64,000 bases of DNA from positions 15,066,001-15,130,000 of the forward strand of contig OZ231128.1 of NCBI GenBank assembly GCA_965153355.1, written 5' to 3'. The DNA comes from Flaccisagitta enflata. Taxonomy: Eukaryota > Chaetognatha > Sagittoidea > Aphragmophora. The position numbers and the translations under genes are program-made. Below, piece after piece: positions 24,020 through 36,980 of this stretch; position 1 is the first letter of the stretch, and each line of letters opens with the position of its first letter. Under the pieces are notes generated by a model that saw only the letters and a list, made by a program, of their open reading frames with translations, was not told where the DNA came from and ran no database searches.

Positions 24020-24638
24020 TTTGCATATTGACAAGCTCTGGAGACCTAAAGCCCAAGTTTCTTTGCACAAATTAAAAAGCCGATGGTACAACTGCGCATG
24101 TCTGGTGCTGGGTCGAATCTTCAAGAGTTTGGCAGAAAGTTTGGATTTTAAAAGCAGTGCGTCCTTGTTCTTGACCCAAGCCGAAACTAGCGATCAATTG
24201 ATTTTGAATTTTGTTGCAATTTCATCTTGAGTGTGGCCCATTTCATATAAGTTTGGTCGCAACTGAATGGGCCATGCGTTTGTCTTGGCCTCTACGACTC
24301 GTTTTCCTTGGAGATGAGGGAATGCCATCTGCAGGTTGATCTCCGGTCGCAGTCGTTGTCATTTGTTCGGTTTCGTCTTGCTCGGTTTCGTTAGGCTCGG
24401 CTGTTGGAACTTGTTCTGTTGTGTTATCCTCATTGACATTGGCGCAATTAGCATGTTGCTCGGATGATTCGGGGGTATTGGGGGTATTGCGCGAATTGGG
24501 GGGTTTGGATGAAGATGGCTGGTTTGATGGAATGTCACCAGTCTCGTTAATTTCTGCCGTTTCATGAATGCACTTCAGATGAATGCTTAGTCCGGATTTG
24601 TTTTTAAAGCGTTTATCACAATGCGGGCAAGGCTCCAA
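24020..24638 (-). pseudogene. Transposase N-terminal part: C2H2 finger plus helix-turn-helix
   Basis: Starts MEPCPHCDKRFKNKSG with one C2H2 finger (Cys4, Cys7, His20, His25), followed by a Ser/Pro/Thr/Glu-rich linker. The frame stops after MAHSVATKLI, but one base of shift near 24248 restores YEMGHTQDEIATKFKIN, then a TGA at 24194-24196, then SLVSAWVKNKD. This is the typical pogo/CENP-B-type helix-turn-helix. It continues KIRPSTRHAQLYHRLF before running into the pyrimidine array. So the gene has one indel and one nonsense codon here, plus a microsatellite between its two halves. This part is absent from copy B. Confidence 0.72.
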
Positions 24639-26035
24639 CGGTTTCGTTTCTTCTTTACACGCTTCTCAATTTAGCTTTTTTATGGAAATAGAATTAAGTT
24701 TGAGCAAAACTCCATTATTGCAGATGTCTTTTGATGTTATTTGGTTGTTTTTTGGTTAAAAGTTCATTCTCTGAGTGAAATTTATCTCTGAGAGCTTTTT
24801 CATATAGAAAACGTAATGAAATGGTGCTGCGTCTGTATGGTCGCATGACCTACAGGAATCTAGCGTTTGATTGAAATCAAGTTTCTATGCAAAACCCAAT
24901 TTAGCTTTCAAATGCAATCTCGCAACTTTTTAGGAGTTTTATTTTCCAATGGTTGGTCACTACATTGGTCCGTCTGTCTGTTGGTGCCTCCATTCATTGC
25001 ACCCGCTCTCAAATGCTACTCTTGATGTTGTGATAGAAAACTAAGACTGAAATTCATGAAACACTGATTTGACCCTATGGCCCAAAATTAACATCCGCAT
25101 TTGTGGAGTTGCCTTACAAACGCCATTGTATTTCCACCTATAATCGAGGGTGTTTAGCCATTGTTGGAATTGTCACATTTGTCTCTTCCCCACAATGAAC
25201 GACTTTTTTCATGAACCCCGCGAAGTTGGCGAGTGTCGGTAGTTTTGACATTTTATTATCAGAAAGCGCGATTATACAGGCCTGTCTAAACAAAGAACAT
25301 CACGAGTTGATTAAGCATATTGGTAAATGATGTAAGAAGCGATCTAACTTACCTACTGAGACTGAAAGGTGACTCGCATTGGGACTAAGAAAGAAACTGT
25401 TCTTACAGAAATTGGAGAGGCAGACAGACAATGAAAGGGAAGAGCAGCTTTTAACGATCAAGCAGTAAGAATAAACGTGAAACGTGGATGGGAATTGTAA
25501 GACGTCTATAGGAAATGTATATGACAGTGGACAACATTACATCAAAACCAAAAAATAAGGACAAGAGCCTTGGGAGCTCTTACTGGAGTTTAATGCGCAC
25601 CCCTCACTTACAGACCGACCGAACCTCCGGTTCGAACTGTTTTTACTGTACGGATCACTCTCCCAGCTCCGTCACTGAATCCGGAGTCGTCAGTTATCAG
25701 TAGGTCACCGAATTCAGTAGGTCAATAAACCGAAGTTTGATGTTTTGTTTACTTTTCCTATCGAACATGCAAATTGGGACTTCAGAATTGCCCTCTAACA
25801 TGAAAGATGATTCCACAACAAAACATGCATCTGCTTTTTCTAACGAATTTACATAGCTCATGCTTCCTTTACAAATGAGATCAATCTCTCCTTTCCTCAT
25901 CAATAGAAGGAAAGATCGTCAATCGCGATCGAGACTTGATGCTTCGCTTGCACCTAAATCCTTGACAATGTTGGTGTAAATCATTTCTCTTTAAAAAAAA
26001 AAATTCTTTGGTCGATCTCAGGCTGTCTGTGCCGT
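24639..26035. other. No feature recognised
   Basis: AT-rich DNA without a convincing frame, present only in copy A. It lies within the segment missing from B. Confidence 0.5.
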
Positions 26036-26036
26036 C

Positions 26037-26160
<124 letters not shown>

Positions 26161-26717
26161 TGCATGTTTAGGGATCGTCTGAAGGTTAACTTCGGCTTCG
26201 ACCTTCGGGTCAGGACACCGCCCTAATAATCAAAATTAACATTATTTTTCTTTTAAGCGAGGCTCAAGTTATGATTATAGAGAAAGAGAGAGGAGAGACA
26301 TATATGGAAAAACTATGAAAATAAAATTGAAAATATCATAAAATAAGGTACAAATATAAATAATTACATAAGAAAAATCATAAAAAAAATCCTATGCCTA
26401 TTATTTTTTCTTCATAGGTTGATTTGAAAAAAATAAATATACATAAAACTTTTTTCAAAAATTAATGTTAATGAACAATATTTCATTATATCTCCTATTA
26501 CAATTCAAAAAAGGTAAACAAATAGATTTTGTATGAAATTTGATTTGATTTTTGTTTTTTTAACTTAACCTATCAACGTATGAAAAAAAAGTTATATAGT
26601 ATCTTTTTTATATGAGTTTCATTTTTTGATACTTCATATGTATACCTATTTTTATAAAATTCTTTCTATTTCTTTTACTGTTTTTTCTCCATATTTTCTT
26701 TGTTTCTCTCTCTTTTT

Positions 26718-26921
<204 letters not shown>

Positions 26922-26939
26922 CTTTCTTGCATAAAATAA

Positions 26940-28560
26940 AACATGGTACTCTAGTCACTTACAGAGAGGCAGGGGCAATGATGGGGAAAAGTACTGTGGC
27001 ATTTAAGTTGGAGCAGTGAGCTTAAAATGCTTAAAAAAACGCTAACCAAGGAAAATGGAGACCAATTTACAGATAAAGCGAAGAAGCAATGCGTAAAACT
27101 GAAAAATAATAACTTCGGTTTCTGACTTCGGTAAACGGTTTCGGTTTGGTCAGTAATCACTATCAACCGGCGGTTAAACCCACGGTTTGCCTACCTTCGG
27201 TCACGACCTCACCTCACTACTATCCTTAGAATTATCAAATCCATCTCAACCCTTACCTTACCACCAAGAGCAACTCATCAGATACAAACCAACAGCAGGA
27301 AAAACCCATGGTTGTCGGCTATTTGTGAAATATGCAAGTGACAAGAAAGAGAACCAGATATCTGCGTTGAACGCCACTTCATTCCTCACAGCTATCTGAT
27401 CTTCCCATTGTAAAATGCTTATAACATCCATAGCCTTAAATCAAGATTTTTCCCACTAACTGAGAATAATCCACCAAGTCACTCTGAGTCAGCCCCAAAT
27501 TCTCAGATATATTATTAGTAATCATAATACAAATTGAGCAAAACAAATTACCAAAGGATAAATGGATTATGGGTGCACCACACAGAAATACATGAATATT
27601 AATGAATTATGGGTGCTACACAATCCATGAATATTAGGTTTTTCACTGTTTTAGCTAATATTGGTTATATTTTTCCTGGTAAACTCATCAAGACACTTCC
27701 CCTTGCTACTATTACAGTTCATGTTTGAACTCTAATAGGCAATTTGGAGTTTTTACTGGCTAGTGCTTGATAAATTTTACTTTTTTACACACAGCTACAA
27801 TTGTCTAGCTCAATTTTAAACTTCAATTATGGATAAAATAGAGCAACCAGTGCCACCGCCACTTATCTTTTAGTGATACAACATCATGAAAAGCAATCAA
27901 GGCAAAAATGAGAAAAATCGCCGCTGTCAGAATGCTGCAACTGAATAGAACGTGTATAAAAGAGTAGGGAAGTCAACTTGGGTTGGTTCCTCGAAAGTGC
28001 GAGAGAAAAGGCTATGTCGGAATTTTTTCCATGCATAAGAATAGATCCCATGCAACAAATATGGAAGAATATTGTCCAAATGCACTGAATTTCATTGTTT
28101 GGCCAAAATCATGTCTAGTTGATTTTTCTTCAAAAAAATTATATTGAAAATCAAATAGGGAAGCAAAAGGGTTGGTATGGCTCAGCCTGGGCGACGGGGA
28201 GGTGGCGTGAGCTACTATTATATCCTGAGTATGACCAATTCAAATCTGTTTTCATTTTTACTTCATGACAACGCGCGTTGACGCGATAAAAAAAGAAACA
28301 GCATGCTGATTTCTGAAGATTGCAACTAATGAAAATGATACTCTTTTGATCGTTCGTTTCTTGGACACATATCCGGGAGGTCCATTGTTTTTACTCTAGG
28401 GTTTCCTCCTTTCAGTAAAATTGCAAGTCTTTTCTTCAGAGCTTGGGCTGACCAGCAATATATCCCAATAAAATTCTGGACACCGATTGGCATGAAACCG
28501 CAGTAATGATCTGTAGGAAAAATAAGAAGAATATCTCATGAAATACCAAATTTCAATTAA
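26940..28560. other. No gene recognised; right edge of duplication copy A
   Basis: The part 27785-27965 aligns with 49692-49875 in copy B and marks the end of the duplication. The rest is single-copy in this window. A GAATATTA/ATGGGTGC repeat at 27565-27635 is minor. Confidence 0.6.
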
Positions 28561-28579
28561 GTATCCTGAGCCTCCCTTC

Positions 28580-28760
28580 CACTTTTCCCCCTACACCCCT
28601 TTTCCGTTATTGCTCAAACCCCCCTTCTCTTGACTACCTTACCCACTCTTCTTTCATCCACTCTTGGTCATCCATCACAATCCCCCACTTCGCACTTTCC
28701 CCCAACCCCATTTTTTGTGTATTGTTCAAAACCCCCTTCTCTTGACTACCTTACCTACAA
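28580..28760. repeat. Two diverged copies of a C-rich ~115-bp unit
   Basis: TTCCCCC to CTTGACTACCTTACC occurs at about 28585-28642 and again at about 28697-28757. Confidence 0.6.
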
Positions 28761-28935
28761 GGCCTCTTGGCCGCTGGGAAACTCCTCCTAATATTTTTTA
28801 TTCTCCTGGAGATAGGCCAAAATGTCATCAAAGCAATACGAAGATGACCAATCGAGTTTCCTTGTTCCCCACTATTAACAATGACACGAAAAAAAAAAAC
28901 AAAACAGAAAAATGAAACAACTTGATTTGACAATT

Positions 28936-29134
28936 TTTAGTTGCAGACACGCAACTCTATAAGAGGCTTTGTCCATCTGTCGGTCCATTGGTCATGGTGA
29001 TCGAGTTGAATAGTGGGAAAACAAATGTTTTCGACACTTTTTGTGTATGTTTGAGTGTTGCAGGTGGGTTGGGGTATGGATGGGGGTTGGATGCCCCTGC
29101 CCACCCGTCTGCAACGATATTGTGACCCCGCGTC
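28936..29134 (-). mobile_element. Helentron-like short element (AGAC subtype)
   Basis: Plus-strand hairpin AGTTGCAGACACGCAACT, a short GTCC/GTCY run, GCCCCTGCCCACCC, then the distal word GTCTGCAAC, complementary to GTTGCAGAC of the hairpin. The 5' end is the divergent type GATATTGTGACCCCGCGTC, also seen at 61480-61505. Confidence 0.75.
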
Positions 29135-29233
29135 ACTTGTTGCTAAAGTAAAGGCTCTAACTATAAAAAATTCAGGACCGTTTGAAAGCTCTACAAAAGA
29201 TGTTTCAAAAGCGACATTGCTGGTCATTACGCC

Positions 29234-29556
29234 AATTGCATCCCGGGACTTTGCTGAATCCCTTGGTAATGTGACACTCACGATTTTATTTCAAACAAGC
29301 CAATGCTCAGCTTTCTAGCTTAAAGGGAACCTTTTTTAGGGTCAATTTGAAATTAACAAAGAAAATAAAAGGATTTTCTTCAGGGGATTCTTAAGGGGAT
29401 TTTTTCCCATTGATTTCAATGTAAACTTTAAACAGGCCCTTAAAAAGGTTTGTATCAAGGTAAAAAGCTGCGCATTGGCTCCTTCGAAATAGAATTGAGA
29501 GTGTCACTTTATGAAGGGGGCACATAAGAGTGATTCAGCAAAGTCCCGGGATGCAA
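29234..29556. mobile_element. Foldback element, ~320 bp
   Basis: ATTGCATCCCGGGACTTTGC at the left is complementary to the right end near 29533-29556. Pairing continues inward through TGACACTC and CCAATG words. No target duplication is evident. Confidence 0.65.
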
Positions 29557-29977
29557 TCTGCGTAGTACGCAAATCAAAAAAAAAAAAGCCGCACCCTTTT
29601 GTTAGTGAAAGGCAGAGACAGTAAAAAAATATTTTAAATTCTTTTGTTCAACTGGTTTTGATGATTTTCAAATTTTCTTTCATTCTAGACCAATTCCAGG
29701 TCTGTATCTCAAACCGTTTAGAAGTTAGAGCTTGTCCAAGTGAACCTCTATTTTGAAAAAATGATCAATCTTAAGTAGGATTGCAAAACTGAAAATGGCA
29801 ATGTTTTCACTCTTTTCTATGCCATTTCTAAACGAATAAAGCTAGAAATACCAGATTGGAGCCAGGTGAATGTTCTCTTTGAAACCTTTTAAGGCTATTG
29901 TTTCTTAAAAATGAAGTTACACTGAAATTTTTTTTTTGTTTATAGAATGTCGAATACCTGTGTAAGAAACCCCTACA

Positions 29978-30144
29978 AACAAGGCCGGATACACGGCCAA
30001 TACCAGTCGCGGACAGGTGGGCAGGGGCGGAAATGCGTGTTTTCACACTTTCCAACTCGATCACCACGTACCGACCGACCAACCAACCGACCGACCGACG
30101 GACGGATGGACAAAGCCTCTTATAGAGTCGCTAGTCCACGACTA
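29978..30144 (+). mobile_element. Helentron-like short element (GGAC subtype)
   Basis: AACAAGGCCGGATACACGGC, subterminal AGTCGCGGAC, an ACCG/ACCA run, GACAAAGCCTCTTATAGAG, and terminal GTCCACGACTAA. The paired words agree at 9 of 10 positions. Confidence 0.85.
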
Positions 30145-30177
30145 AGAATTTCAGAAAATTGAAAGATAACAAATATA

Positions 30178-30603
30178 GGCAATTTTTCAGACGCTTGCTA
30201 GCCTGACTTTAAATAACCAAGAGAAACAACTTCCACCACTCCAACTTATACATTCATGACCACCTCCTCTTTATTAATAAATTTATATTGTTTTGTCATT
30301 TCTTGACAAATAAAGACAGAACAACAATCATGGGGCAATATGGGGCGCTGAAATTTTTACTGATAAGAGAGAAGAGGTGTGGCTAGGGTAGACCTGTAAC
30401 AAAAATCTAAATCTTATTATTTTACATATAATAAATCAAACAAGAAATCTATAAAATGTAACAATAAAGAGGCTAGTAGCTTTTTTGAGGATTTGTTACA
30501 GGTCTTCCCTAACCACATGTCTTCTCTTTCTTCAGCAAAAACATCACCTTCCTATGTTGCCCCAGTCATGCTAGCAAACGTTCAGAAAATTACCATCATT
30601 TTG
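30178..30603. mobile_element. Foldback element, ~425 bp
   Basis: Left GGCAATTTTTCAGACGCTTG pairs with the right end near 30573-30603. An inner pair, TAGACCTGTAACAAAA and its counterpart at 30493-30508, confirms it. The left arm carries about 110 extra bases. Confidence 0.6.
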
Positions 30604-30949
30604 TCATTTATTAAAGTGAAAATTGAAAGAAAATACTCAGTAAAGATACAATTCATGAACCATTTTTTCATCAACTCTTTTTTAGCCTCCCTAACTATCA
30701 GTTTTAAAGCACAAATTGATGAAAGCAGTCAGCGTCTGTGGTTAGTGAGTAGATCGCCTGACATGAGCCCTGTGATAATGCGCAAGGTGAGAATAGAAAT
30801 TGATTTCTTAAAAAATTGACATTGGGAGAAGAATTTGTGATTAAGGAAGGACAGACGGCCCCCTTTAGTCTGTTTTTCATATCCTGCACTAATACATTGA
30901 TAATTTCTATTTTTCCCCTTTACTGAACCAAAGCATTCTTGATTTTTTT

Positions 30950-31127
30950 TAGTCGCGTGCACGCGACTCTATGACCCGCTCTGTCCGTCGGTCGGTCGGT
31001 TGGATGGTTGGTCCGTCCGTCCGTCACGCTTAGCTTTTTTTGTCGTTTTACGCCTTTTTAAGTCTCTTAAGTAAATTTAAGTAAATTTAAGCTTTATCTT
31101 TTGGTCTTGTAACGCGATGGCCTTGTT
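30950..31127 (-). mobile_element. Helentron-like short element, distal word degenerate
   Basis: Plus-strand hairpin AGTCGCGTGCACGCGACT is a perfect 18-nt palindrome. It is followed by a GTCG/GTCC run and the end GATGGCCTTGTT. The distal pairing word is reduced to GTAACGCGA. Confidence 0.75.
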
Positions 31128-31363
31128 TTGCTTTGTAATTTGGGTCAAGCCAGTGCTATACAGTCAAAAATTGAAGGAGAGACCCTCAGTACGCATGTTA
31201 GTCCAATCATCATGAAAACAGATTTTTAATTTGTCGTCTATCTTGAGGAAATGTAAGCCTTAAATGGTCTAAGATTTTACTTAATCATTTTGAAATTCAA
31301 TGTGGTAAGTTGTCATTTAAAAGCGCGGCTTTTTCATTGATAAGCGTAGTACTGGTCATTCTA

Positions 31364-31956
31364 CAGTATGATGGGAGCAAAGACGACATGGACTAGAGGA
31401 TAAATTTTAGGTATCTTAATTTCATTTGATGCATGAGAAAATTAAGATCTATGTTAATAAAGGTTGCACCATTGCTTTAATATATTGACGTCACTCATTT
31501 TTCGACTTGTGACTTGACTTCATCAGGACTTTATTTTTCGATGTTTTAACCTAGCTCATCAGACCGGGCGAAAAATTCATTATATTTTAGAGAAAAAAAA
31601 TCAGCTCATTTGGACTATCTTTACTGGTTTTATGCCTGTTTTTAGCTTTGCCCAGATATTTGATTACTTAATTGTTTGTTTTTTTTTACTGTAAAACCTG
31701 TAAAAAAAGTCTGAGCTGATTCTTTTTCTTCAAAAAATATATAAAATTGCTTAATCTGATGGGCTAGGTTAAAACATCGAAAAATGAAGTCCTGATGAAG
31801 TCAAGTCACAAGGTGAAGCATGAGAAAAACTAACATATTCAAGCAACAGAGCAAACTTTAATCAATATAAAACTCAATTTCTTTTATAAATCAAATAAAA
31901 TTGAATTACATAAACTCTATCCTCCAGTCTACGTTGTCTTTGCTCCCATCGTACTG
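31364..31956. mobile_element. TA-flanked MITE with CAGTA termini, 593 bp
   Basis: The left terminus CAGTATGATGGGAGCAAAGA is the complement of the right terminus (one mismatch). A second, inner inverted pair (GACTTGACTTCATCAGGACT near 31507; complement near 31785) spans the centre. It is flanked by TA at 31362-31363 and 31957-31958. CAGT termini and a TA target duplication are typical of Tc1/mariner/pogo-type non-autonomous elements. Confidence 0.82.
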
Positions 31957-32424
31957 TAGCTTTATCTGTTCAGAAATGGCAGAAGATTCTTCAATTTGCG
32001 GTCAGATTGAATGAAAAGGTTTTGAAGATAACACTTTGACAAGCTGTAACTTTTAAACGGTTTGAGGTACAGATCTGGGATTGGTCTGGACTGAAAGAAA
32101 ATTAAAAGATCTTTAAAATCAACTAAGAAGTTCAAACTAATATTTTTTCCTTCTTTTATGGGGAAAAAAGTCAAAGTCAATCTTCAACTTTTTAAGATAT
32201 TTCGAGAAAAACTTAGTTTTTATTTTCTTACAGGGAAGTTTCGGAACTCATTGGGCTGATTGAGCCCTCTAATGAAATTGAATGGGTAAGTAAATCTGAT
32301 ACTTTTCTTTCATTTAGCGCCAAGCAGAATGCTCTTTGGCAAATATTTTTTGCCTTATAAATTCTTAAAGATTTATTTACAAAAAAATTGATAAGTAGGA
32401 TCAATAAAAGAGTGTTTTTAAGTT

Positions 32425-33360
32425 TGTTTGAGCATGCAAATACAAGAAAATATGTTTATGAGCATAGCTGCTCATCTATGAGGGTGTTTTTGAGCATTTT
32501 AGCTAATTTGGCTCATTTAACTCAATCTTTTTTTTTTATTCTAAATGCGACAAATGAATATCTTGATACAGTAGATTTCGTCTAGACTTGAGATAACGGG
32601 GGCAAGCATTGTAGAAAAACAAATGAAGCCAGGGGAGTGATATTTGAAACATAGACTAATAAAGTGATACTATATTGCCCATCATAGCTTGTTGCCATGG
32701 AAACGCATTTCTATGTATTTTGACTAAAATATCGATAATTTGAGAAATTTTTTGAGGGAACATTTTTTAAAATCAAATTTACTACAATTTTCTCACAGCA
32801 TGTTCTGTAAGAAAGTTGCTAGTTTAGCGGTTGCTAGGGGTTGTCACACATGGATACACTCCCTAGCAACGGTTAAACAAGCGACATTCTTACAGACCAT
32901 ACTGTAGGAAATTTGTAGCAATGTTCCCTAAAAAATCTCTCAAAATATTGATACTTCAACGAGAATACATGGAAATGTGTTTCCATGGCAACCAGCTATC
33001 ATGAGGAATTAAGCATCTTTTGATCAGTCCATGATCCAAATATCACTTCCCTGGCTTCATTTGTCTTTCCACAATGCTTGCCCCCATTATCTCAAGTCTA
33101 GACGAGATCTAATGTACATGTTTAAGCAAGCAGCTATAAGAAAGCATGTTAGTGAGCAGAGTTGCTCATCTGTGAGGGTGTTTTTAAGTATTCTAGCAAA
33201 TTTAGCTCATTTTGCTCAGTTTTTTCTGATTTCTAATAAGATGAAAAAATGTTATAATTGAGCATGCAAATACAAGAAAGTATTTTTGTGAGCATAGCTG
33301 GATATCTGGTTGAGTGATTTTGAGTATTTTAGCTCATATAGTTCATTTGGCTTAGTTCTA
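32425..33360. repeat. Three copies of an AT-rich ~110-bp repeat around a foldback
   Basis: GAGCATAGCTGCTCATCT and GTGTTTTTGAGCATTTTAGC type units occur near 32428-32540, 33118-33230 and 33258-33360. The foldback at 32581-33105 separates the first from the other two. Confidence 0.65.
32581..33105. mobile_element. Palindromic element, ~525 bp with ~260-bp arms
   Basis: GTCTAGACTTGAGATAACGG at the left is mirrored at the right end near 33105. Pairing runs through GAAGCCAGGG, GTTGCCATGGAAAC and GTTGCTAGGG to the centre, so nearly the entire element can fold. No ORF. Confidence 0.82.
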
Positions 33361-33961
33361 TTTTTCTCTGATTTTCAGTGCAATCAATACATACAATTGC
33401 TCTTGATTTGATCTAACAAAAAAAAAAAAAGAAGTAAAGGGACTGAATGATTGTATTAGACGGATCGTAAACAAACGTTGAAATATCAAATTCCCAATAT
33501 TTCGACCGAAAAACATTGTAAATTGTTCATATAAGTTTTCTGTGATTGCAGATTCAATTTTCTCATGCATCCAGACCCTCTGAAACACTTGTAGGGCCCA
33601 ATATCGCGCATAAATTGCATTTTTTAACATTTTTCACCTGATTTCCACCCTTAAATCTACATACATGACAAAAATTGCTACAGAATTGAAAACTTGTAAA
33701 GAACTAGTAAAAAATGGATTGGTTTCTAAAAGACATCCTATCCACAAATAGAATAGATATGTACGTAGAGTTTCAATATGGTTGTAGTTAATAATTAGAT
33801 TTAGAGCACTCTACTCATATCTAAGTCAGACTTTCTTATTGGTGCTATGAAAATACGCAGTGAAATCCAGCAATGAATGACATTTCAGTTACAACAGAAA
33901 AGAGAGGAAAATTATTACCCCGACATATTAACATAAAGTTACAAAGACACATCTAAAAAGA

Positions 33962-34882
33962 TCAAGTAGAAACTTTTTTGAAAATTGTAATCACCGCAAT
34001 GGCAGCAACCTCAAGGACAGGAGGCCAAGAGGGATTGAAGTAGCTTACTCTTTGTCTGCTACTCTTTGTCTCCTCCCAAAAAGAGAGCATACAATCCAAA
34101 TAATCTATATTGGTATAAAAGGGGTATTCCACTGGCCGACAATATACGGCAGGCTTGGTTAGCAAACCAAAATATACTTTTTGAGTGATTGTAAGCCCAA
34201 AAACAACAAGTTGGGTCATGGTGACAGAGAAAACCATGACACACAAACAAATGCGTGGCTTCACAGAACCAGCGGTTTGCTTCTCCACAAAATAGATACT
34301 TTTTACAATGGCTTGGATAGTACTAAAGCCTAAAAAGAGACAAAGACTAGTTATTACGCAACAAGTGATGAGTTGAAAAGGGTGAATCTCGAAGCAAACT
34401 TTTCCAACAAACCCCGTTTTAACGGGCAATAAATAAAGACAATCTTCTATCACTCTGATTATCACCATCGACACAAAAGCCGCTAACATTTTGACAAGAA
34501 GATAACATGATTTGTCATTTTCGATTTTCTTCATGAAAGTGCACTTGTGAACTACGTTGATAAACATTATTGAAGTAATCTGAGTAAAAAGCAACAATGA
34601 TGTGGCCAATTCTTCTACAACAGTTGTGCCTATCAAATTGTCTGCCGTTAAAAATGTATCAGTGTCAAAGATAATTTCGACACTACTCTTAAACATGATT
34701 GAAATGCTCTTTATACGATACAGTATTTGAAAATGCCCACTTGTTCCCAACTCGAAACACAACCAACAACAGGCTGAGACAATTAAAGCGGCAATTTCGA
34801 CAAAAGTTGACGAAGTAATGCCACTTTTGATAGCTAATAAAACGCTTGAGGGTTCCTGCATCTGCAAGGTATAATTGACCAT
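33962..34882 (-). CDS. Multi-pass membrane protein, family unrecognised (copy B)
   Basis: 306 residues from MVNYTLQMQEP, open throughout, with the same hydrophobic plan as copy A and the same end FKKVST. By hand alignment I count about 60 residue differences from copy A, scattered over the protein but dense in the N-terminal 20 residues and in the hydrophilic loop before the last helix (after TKP). One codon is lost in that loop. In the part I aligned by nucleotide (34137-34316) divergence is about 9 percent, with most changes altering the protein. That fits either relaxed constraint or diversifying selection. Function unknown; the layout is compatible with a receptor-like protein but there is no diagnostic motif. 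Confidence 0.75.
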   Translation of the reverse strand: MVNYTLQMQEPSSVLLAIKSGITSSTFVEIAALIVSACCWLCFELGTSGHFQILYRIKSISIMFKSSVEIIFDTDTFLTADNLIGTTVVEELATSLLLFTQITSIMFINVVHKCTFMKKIENDKSCYLLVKMLAAFVSMVIIRVIEDCLYLLPVKTGFVGKVCFEIHPFQLITCCVITSLCLFLGFSTIQAIVKSIYFVEKQTAGSVKPRICLCVMVFSVTMTQLVVFGLTITQKVYFGLLTKPAVYCRPVEYPFYTNIDYLDCMLSFWEETKSSRQRVSYFNPSWPPVLEVAAIAVITIFKKVST

Positions 34883-35963
34883 CTTGATGGAAAAGATGAT
34901 TTGATTTGACGTTTTGAGTTGATGTTTTTTTTAGTGTATCATGGAATTTTCTCACTTGTTAAACTCTGGGTCTGAAAGATTTACTCTTTCTCGACAAATT
35001 CTGTCATGACATGAAACAGATTGTTTTTTTTTCTATTACTATGGCTAAGTATCTGTGTGAAATGCTCATCCAAGAGATGAATTAGTCCCTGATAAAAAAA
35101 AAAACAACCAAATCATGGCATCCATAAATGGTGCAAGTTCATTTTCTTTGATCATGGTTTAGTCAAATATTTGCACCCCTTGAAAACGATTGAGATAAAA
35201 TCTACGAGGATACATGGGGTAAATCGCTGCCGTGGAAAAATAACTTTGGGGGCATTTCTAGTCAGAGACAATTGTGCTTTTAACTGGCCACTCAGTCGCT
35301 TGCTACATTCATTTGCTCACACCGCTCACTCCACTCACTCCGCTCACTTGATCCGCAGTGCTTCTCTTCGCTGCACTCACTTTGCTCGCTCACTTCACTC
35401 ACTCCCTTGTGGGACGGTTGAAATTCATGAATATGTGTTCATGCTGAAAACACATTTAACGGAAGAAAAATCGTTTTTGGCTGTCTGTAGAAACACGCCC
35501 TTACACTTTGACTTAGGAATAAAAAAGTGTGGCTGAGAGGCAATATGAAATTATCAAAAAAGCAGCACTTAAAGCCAAACTTGTTTCTTCATGAAGATTC
35601 TTCACAGAGGAATCAATTTTTTTTCTTCAATGAAATTTTGTTGCTTCAATCACCTTCCTAGATGATGTTTTTGTCTTCAGTAGTCATTCCATCAGTAGCC
35701 TAAATGGAATAACGCAATGGAAAGTCAAATATCATGTACAAGTCACTGCTTCCCTATATATTCAAGATTCAAGTCCAAAACTTACCTCTGTATCATGTCT
35801 AACAACCGCAAATATCGTCCTTGAACAGACCGGCTGACCCAGACTTCACCCTGTAAAGGTAAACTGATAACTGGTGTGCTATACCGTGTCAGAGAGATAC
35901 ACAGTGGACATTAAGCGGTCAGGATTCCCGGTTGCAAAAAGCTTAAAGAAAATGAAAAAAAAT

Positions 35964-36640
35964 GGACATCTCACAGATTTTTGCACAGAGGACCGAAAAA
36001 GGCTGTAGAACACGATTCTGATATTCATTTTGACCTAACTTGAGCCAAAAAAAGTAGAAACGGTTATTTGTGCTAAAAACAGCTATTTTCTTTAAAGAAT
36101 GGTGTAAAATGAAACATTACAAACTTTTTTTTACAGAAACTTAAAGTACCAATAGCAATTGATACTTGAGTGAACCTAGAACGATTTTGAATAGGTCTGC
36201 GAGGTTTAAAAATTGCATTAGAATCCTCAAAAATGAAAAAAATGACCCAATATCAATAAATTCCAAAAACGTTATGGGCGAAAAACGCAAAACCGCAATA
36301 TGCAAATGAGATCAAGTGCAAACTTTCAAAAATAGCAAAAATTGTGTAGAAACACCAAAAATTGAATCAGCACAGTGCACATGATCAACATACATGAATA
36401 TCAGTCAGAATTAACCAAAAAATATGAAACAAATAGTGTTTTTATAGCAGAAAAAAAAATTTTGATCAACATACATCAATATCAGTCAGAATTAACCAAA
36501 AAATATGAAAAAAAAATTTTTACATAAAAAAAACGTTTCTAATTTTTTTGGCTCAAGTTAGGTCAAAATGAATATCAGAATTGGGTTTTACAGCCTTTTT
36601 AGGTCCCCTGTGCAAAAAACTGTGATGTGTCCATCTTTTT
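35964..36640. mobile_element. Foldback element (copy B of 7134-7812)
   Basis: Same inverted arms as in copy A with only a few percent differences. Confidence 0.8.
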
Positions 36641-36804
36641 TTTTCAAAACCCCTAAAATTGAGATTTTCTTTTACCAGAATCCTGACCGTAAGTAGGAAA
36701 GGGATAAATAAGACAGAGAAGAAGGGGAGATATCAATAAGTTAGGCAATGGAGAAAATGAGAGAAGATGGGGAGATAGAGAGAAGGAAAAGGGAGAGGAA
36801 AGGT

Positions 36805-36806
<2 letters not shown>

Positions 36807-36888
<82 letters not shown>

Positions 36889-36905
36889 GAGACAGAGAGA
36901 CAGCG

Positions 36906-36939
<34 letters not shown>

Positions 36940-36948
36940 GAAGAAGGA

Positions 36949-36980
<32 letters not shown>

